Of a stretch of DNA of 18,453 bases, positions 15,668-18,453 are shown piece after piece (within the stretch, counting starts at the first letter, position 1; every line of letters begins with the position of its first letter). A model generated the notes under the pieces. The model was not told where the DNA came from, did not search any database, and was given only the letters and a program-made list of their open reading frames with translations. Source of the stretch: Campylobacteraceae bacterium (lineage in GTDB: Bacteria > Campylobacterota > Campylobacteria > Campylobacterales > JALSKU01); the NCBI GenBank assembly GCA_015488975.1, contig WFMT01000014.1:1-18453 (forward strand), given 5' to 3'. The position numbers and the translations under genes were made by a program.

Positions 15668-16867
15668 ATGAGTGATGATGGGGTGCTTATAGTTGGTGCG
15701 GGAGGTGTTAGCAGAGTTGTTGTCTATAAATGCGTGCAAAATATCAATATATTTAAAAAGATAACTCTTGCAAGCAGAACTTTAAACAAGTGTGAAAAGA
15801 TACAAAATGAAGTTGGCAAAGAGTATATAGATATAGCTAAAGTAGATGCCGATAATATAGATGAGATGGTGGCACTTATAAAAAAAGTTCAACCTTTTAT
15901 GGTTTTAAATATCGCTTTGCCTTATCAAGACCTTTCAATCATGGAAGCTTGTTTAAGAACGAATGTTCACTACCTCGATACTGCCAATTATGAACACCGC
16001 GATACTGCAAAATTTGAGTATAAGCTCCAATGGGCTTATGATAAAAAGTATAAACAAAAAAAGATAATGGCACTTCTTGGAAGTGGATTTGATCCAGGTG
16101 TTACAAATGTTTTTTGTGCTTATGCAGCAAAGCATTATTTTGATGAAATCCATACTATCGATATACTTGATTGCAATGGAGGTGATCACGGGTATGCTTT
16201 TGCTACAAACTTCAATCCCGAGATAAATTTAAGAGAAGTCAGTGCAAACGGCAGATATTGGGAAAAAGATAAAAACGGTAAGGGTAGGTGGATAGAAACA
16301 AAACCGCTTGAGATAAAGCAAGTTTGGGATTATCCTGAGATTGGGCATAAAGATAGTTATCTTATGTATCACGAAGAGATGGAATCACTTGTAAAACATA
16401 TAAAAGGGTTAAAAAGAATACGATTTTTTATGACTTTTTCCCAAAGTTATCTGACACACATGAAGTGCTTGGAAAATGTTGGTATGCTTAGGATAGATGA
16501 GGTGGAAGTAGATGGCTGTAAAGTAGTGCCTCTTCGTTTGCTCAAATCCTTGCTTCCGGACCCCGCCACTTTGGGGGAGAGGACATTTGGCAAAACTAAC
16601 ATAGGCATAGTTGCAGAGGGTTTAAAAGATGGTAAAAAAAGAAAGATTTATATATATAATGTTTGCGACCACCAAAAAGCTTTTAAAGAAAGTGGAGCAC
16701 AAGCAGTCAGTTATACCACCGGAGTTCCGGCTATGATAGGGGCAAAGCTTATGATAGAGGGTAAATATCAAGGAGAGGGTGTATTTAATATAGAAGAGTT
16801 TGATCCTGATCCTTTTATGGAAGAGTTGAAAAAGCAGGGTCTTCCCTGGCATATAAAGGAGCTTTAA
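15668..16867 (+). CDS. Carboxynorspermidine/carboxyspermidine synthase (saccharopine dehydrogenase-like)
   Basis: This NAD(P)H enzyme of the alternative polyamine route condenses aspartate beta-semialdehyde with putrescine or diaminopropane and reduces the Schiff base to carboxyspermidine or carboxynorspermidine. At 399 aa it has a Rossmann start VLIVGAGGVSRVV (6-18), the cofactor segment ASRTLNKCEKI (35-45), and the family signature LLGSGFDPGVTNVF (136-149). CNGGDHGYAF (169-178) follows in the substrate domain. Saccharopine dehydrogenase proper is a close relative, but nspC downstream decides the role. In C. jejuni the equivalent pair makes spermidine. The start is the ATG at 15668, because GGAGG (15658-15662) is 5 nt upstream; an in-frame TTG at 15647 lies before that site. 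Its stop overlaps the next small gene by 1 nt. Confidence 0.88.
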   Translation: MSDDGVLIVGAGGVSRVVVYKCVQNINIFKKITLASRTLNKCEKIQNEVGKEYIDIAKVDADNIDEMVALIKKVQPFMVLNIALPYQDLSIMEACLRTNVHYLDTANYEHRDTAKFEYKLQWAYDKKYKQKKIMALLGSGFDPGVTNVFCAYAAKHYFDEIHTIDILDCNGGDHGYAFATNFNPEINLREVSANGRYWEKDKNGKGRWIETKPLEIKQVWDYPEIGHKDSYLMYHEEMESLVKHIKGLKRIRFFMTFSQSYLTHMKCLENVGMLRIDEVEVDGCKVVPLRLLKSLLPDPATLGERTFGKTNIGIVAEGLKDGKKRKIYIYNVCDHQKAFKESGAQAVSYTTGVPAMIGAKLMIEGKYQGEGVFNIEEFDPDPFMEELKKQGLPWHIKEL

Positions 16868-17025
16868 TGAGCAATAAAAAAGGAAGTTTGACAAATTGGA
16901 TATTTATACTCTTTTTTTTCGGTACTATTGCATTTATCATTATAACGCCGATTTATATCATTAATAAAATAGATAAAGAGAGTAAGTTGCCAAGACATAC
17001 TATAACAAGGGAGATAAATAGATGA
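16867..17025 (+). CDS. Small single-pass membrane protein (52 aa), unknown function
   Basis: This short open frame is flanked by coupling overlaps on both sides. Its ATG shares a base with the previous stop (TAATG), and its TGA overlaps the cupin start (ATGA). The protein has a Lys-containing N-terminus, one hydrophobic helix at about 11-33 (WIFILFFFGTIAFIIITPIY), and a charged tail (34-52) that is net basic. I do not recognise it. The overlaps, its exact fit between two genes and a membrane helix in the correct frame argue for a real gene. A T8 run (codons 15-18) lies within the helix. The previous gene's last codons (AAGGAGC, 16856-16862) supply a Shine-Dalgarno AAGGAG 5 nt before the ATG. 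Adjacent genes suggest a link to polyamine synthesis or its membrane context, but that is conjecture. Confidence 0.65.
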   Translation: MSNKKGSLTNWIFILFFFGTIAFIIITPIYIINKIDKESKLPRHTITREINR

Positions 17026-17375
17026 TAAAAAATGAAAAAGAGTTTGATGAGGTAAAAGTTGAAGCAGGAGAGGGAGTTAGTATAAAAGTGCTTATCTCTT
17101 CAAAAATGGCACCAAATTTTGCTATGAGAAAATTTCGTATAAAAAAAGGTGGTTTTATGCCTTATCACACTAACAGCGTAGAACATGAGCAGTATGTTGT
17201 AGGGGGACAGGCAAAAGTTATGATTGACGGCAAAGAATTTATCGCTAAAAAAGATGATGTTTTGTTTATACCAGCAGGTGTGGCTCACTCTTACAAAGTT
17301 TTGGGTGATGAGGATTATGAATTTTTGTGTTCGGTACCAAATCAAGAAGATAGAATAGAAATTGTCGATAGATAA
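17022..17375 (+). CDS. Small single-domain cupin protein
   Basis: This 117-aa protein is one cupin beta-barrel. The first motif region is GGFMPYHTNSVEHEQYVVGG (43-62) and the second is DVLFIPAGVAHSYKVLG (79-95). Likely metal ligands are His49, His55 and/or Glu56, and His89. Position 51, often His in the HxH form, is Asn here, so the site departs from the textbook arrangement. Relatives include dioxygenases, isomerases, sugar or ligand sensors and proteins of unknown role, so no reaction can be named. The ATG overlaps the small membrane gene by 4 nt, and the 3' end overlaps the SDR gene by 14 nt. It is therefore an integral operon member. Confidence 0.85.
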   Translation: MIKNEKEFDEVKVEAGEGVSIKVLISSKMAPNFAMRKFRIKKGGFMPYHTNSVEHEQYVVGGQAKVMIDGKEFIAKKDDVLFIPAGVAHSYKVLGDEDYEFLCSVPNQEDRIEIVDR

Positions 17376-18195
17376 AAAAACTATTCTTATAACAGGATGC
17401 AGTAGTGGCATAGGTTATCATTGTGCCAAGAGGTTAAAAGTTGAAGAAAAATACAGACTCATAGTAACCGCAAGAAAAGATAAAGATATACAAAGACTTA
17501 TATCTGAGGGTTTTGAAGCTGTAAAAATGGATATGAGTGAGAGTGCTTCTGTGCAAAAAGGATTTAAGAGAGTTCTTGCCAAGACAGGCGGAGAGTTGTA
17601 TGCATTATTTAACAATGCAGGTTTTGGGCAACCGGGGGCTGTTGAAGATTTGAGCAGGGATGCATTAAAAGAACAGTTTGAAACAAATGTTTTTGGTACT
17701 ATAGAGCTTACAAATCTTGCACTGAAAGTTTTTAGAAAACAGAAAAAAGGTAAAATCATACAAAACAGTTCTATTCTGGGTTTTGTTGCTTTTAAATACA
17801 GAGGCGCATACAGTGCTAGTAAATTTGCTCTTGAGGCTTTGAGTGATACTTTGAGACTTGAGCTTACAGGCAGCAATATATATATCAGTTTAATTGAACC
17901 TGGACCTATTAAGACAGATTTTAGAAGAAATGCCTTTAAAAAATTCTTAAAGTATATAAATGTTGATAAAAGCCCTCACTATCAGGCATACCAAAAGAGT
18001 ATAGAAAGATTTAAAAGTGATAAAGATGACCCATTTACTCTCTCCAGTGAAGCAGTATTTCACTCTTTAAGCAAAATTTTAGAAACTGAAAATCCAAAGG
18101 ATAGATACCAGATAACAATTCCTACAAAACTGTTTTGGATACTTAGAAGAATTTTACCGATTAAAGTATTGGATATGATTATAAACAGGATTTAA
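17362..18195 (+). CDS. Short-chain dehydrogenase/reductase (classical SDR), TTG start
   Basis: This 277-aa NAD(P)-dependent oxidoreductase has an intact classical SDR core. The cofactor loop is TGCSSGIG (11-18), NNAG is at 84-87, and the tetrad is Asn109, Ser137, Tyr150 and Lys154 (GAYSASKFALEAL). EPGPIKTDF (179-187) follows. The basic residue of TARKD (36-40) after strand 2 hints at NADP(H). The C-terminal segment (~195-277) forms the substrate cap and ends in a hydrophobic and basic stretch. An in-frame stop at 17356 and the lack of ATG before the Rossmann strand leave TTG at 17362 as the only good start. It lies inside the cupin gene, with a weak ribosome site, so translation probably depends on coupling. 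The substrate is unknown. nspC begins 1 nt after its stop. Confidence 0.86.
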   Translation: MSIDKKTILITGCSSGIGYHCAKRLKVEEKYRLIVTARKDKDIQRLISEGFEAVKMDMSESASVQKGFKRVLAKTGGELYALFNNAGFGQPGAVEDLSRDALKEQFETNVFGTIELTNLALKVFRKQKKGKIIQNSSILGFVAFKYRGAYSASKFALEALSDTLRLELTGSNIYISLIEPGPIKTDFRRNAFKKFLKYINVDKSPHYQAYQKSIERFKSDKDDPFTLSSEAVFHSLSKILETENPKDRYQITIPTKLFWILRRILPIKVLDMIINRI

Positions 18196-18196
18196 T

Positions 18197-18453
18197 ATGA
18201 TAAAAAGAGATAGTAAAATAGAAAATATTTTAGACCAAATTCCAACTCCTTGTTATGTGCTCGAAGAAGAATTGTTTGAGCAAAATTTGAAACTTTTGCA
18301 ATATGTAGGCAAAGAAAGCGGAGCTAAAATACTTCTTGCGCTTAAAGGGTATGCATTTTATGAGAGCTTTGGGCTTGCTAAAACTTATCTTGATGGATGT
18401 TGTGCAAGTGGGCTTTATGAGGCAATGTTGGCAAGTGAAGAGTTTGGAAAAGA
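18197..18453 (+). CDS. nspC: Carboxynorspermidine decarboxylase, 5' part (runs off window)
   Basis: This PLP enzyme of the alanine racemase-fold decarboxylase group converts carboxynorspermidine or carboxyspermidine to the free polyamine. Only the first 85 codons are present. They contain TPCYVLEEELFEQNL (17-31), typical of the N-terminus, then AKILLALKGYAFY (43-55), with Lys50 as the expected PLP-binding lysine, and YLDGCCASGLYEAMLASEEFG (64-84). It follows the SDR by one base, with AGGA at 18187-18190 6 nt before the ATG. With the carboxynorspermidine synthase at 15668 it completes the two-step pathway. Whether the product is spermidine or norspermidine cannot be judged from this fragment. 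Confidence 0.88.
   Translation, partial: MIKRDSKIENILDQIPTPCYVLEEELFEQNLKLLQYVGKESGAKILLALKGYAFYESFGLAKTYLDGCCASGLYEAMLASEEFGK

Noticed and set aside
16909..16919. T8 run in the small membrane gene as a phase-variation switch
   Set aside because: Eight Ts within a Phe-rich helix are expected by composition in this AT-rich genome. Phase-variable tracts in this group are usually longer G/C runs.
17418..17876. Minus-strand 152-codon frame over the SDR gene
   Set aside because: It is antisense to the SDR catalytic core. The sense frame has the full classical motif set.

Overview
The window is AT-rich, densely packed bacterial DNA. Gene content points to a motile member of the Campylobacterota (Epsilonproteobacteria): a nuo cluster of this lineage's style, a Maf-type flagellin-modification protein, a flagellin with the TLR5-evading D1 signature, and the carboxy(nor)spermidine route to polyamines. 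A free-living Sulfurimonas/Sulfurovum/Arcobacter-like genus is a guess; the sequence does not settle it.

Layout. (1) 2-1075: 3' part of a FlgT-like (CsgG-fold) flagellar assembly gene, closed by a strong intrinsic terminator. (2) 1245-10215: nuoG-H-I-J-K-L-M-N, one tightly coupled operon in which genes overlap or are at most 3 nt apart. It encodes the membrane arm of respiratory complex I plus the Fe-S subunits NuoG and NuoI. No nuoA-F lies directly upstream, NuoG is short, and NuoH carries an apparent two-helix insertion. (3) 10311-13490: a Maf glycosyltransferase-like gene on + converging on a flagellin gene on -. The flagellin leader shows a sigma-28 promoter with exact consensus spacing. 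Its mRNA should begin with a hairpin presenting AGGA in the loop, a close match to the CsrA-binding consensus, with a second GGA in the Shine-Dalgarno. This suggests CsrA/FliW control. (4) 13642-14970 (-): a YajR-type MFS transporter with a C-terminal soluble domain. (5) 15039-18453 (+): a compact operon of rdgB (house-cleaning NTP pyrophosphatase), carboxynorspermidine synthase/dehydrogenase, an overlapping 52-codon single-pass membrane protein, a small cupin, a TTG-started short-chain dehydrogenase, and the 5' end of nspC (carboxynorspermidine decarboxylase).

How it works together. The nuo operon builds the proton-pumping arm of complex I. The Maf and flagellin genes are a modifier/substrate pair for the filament. 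The last operon makes spermidine or norspermidine by condensing a diamine with aspartate semialdehyde and then decarboxylating the product; its cupin, SDR and micro-membrane protein have no assigned role there. Flagellar genes flank the nuo cluster on both sides. No stretch over 300 bases lacks a gene, and I saw no tRNA, rRNA, CRISPR or insertion sequence. The best candidates for something new are the flagellin leader, the small membrane protein within the polyamine operon, and the reduced/modified NuoG and NuoH.
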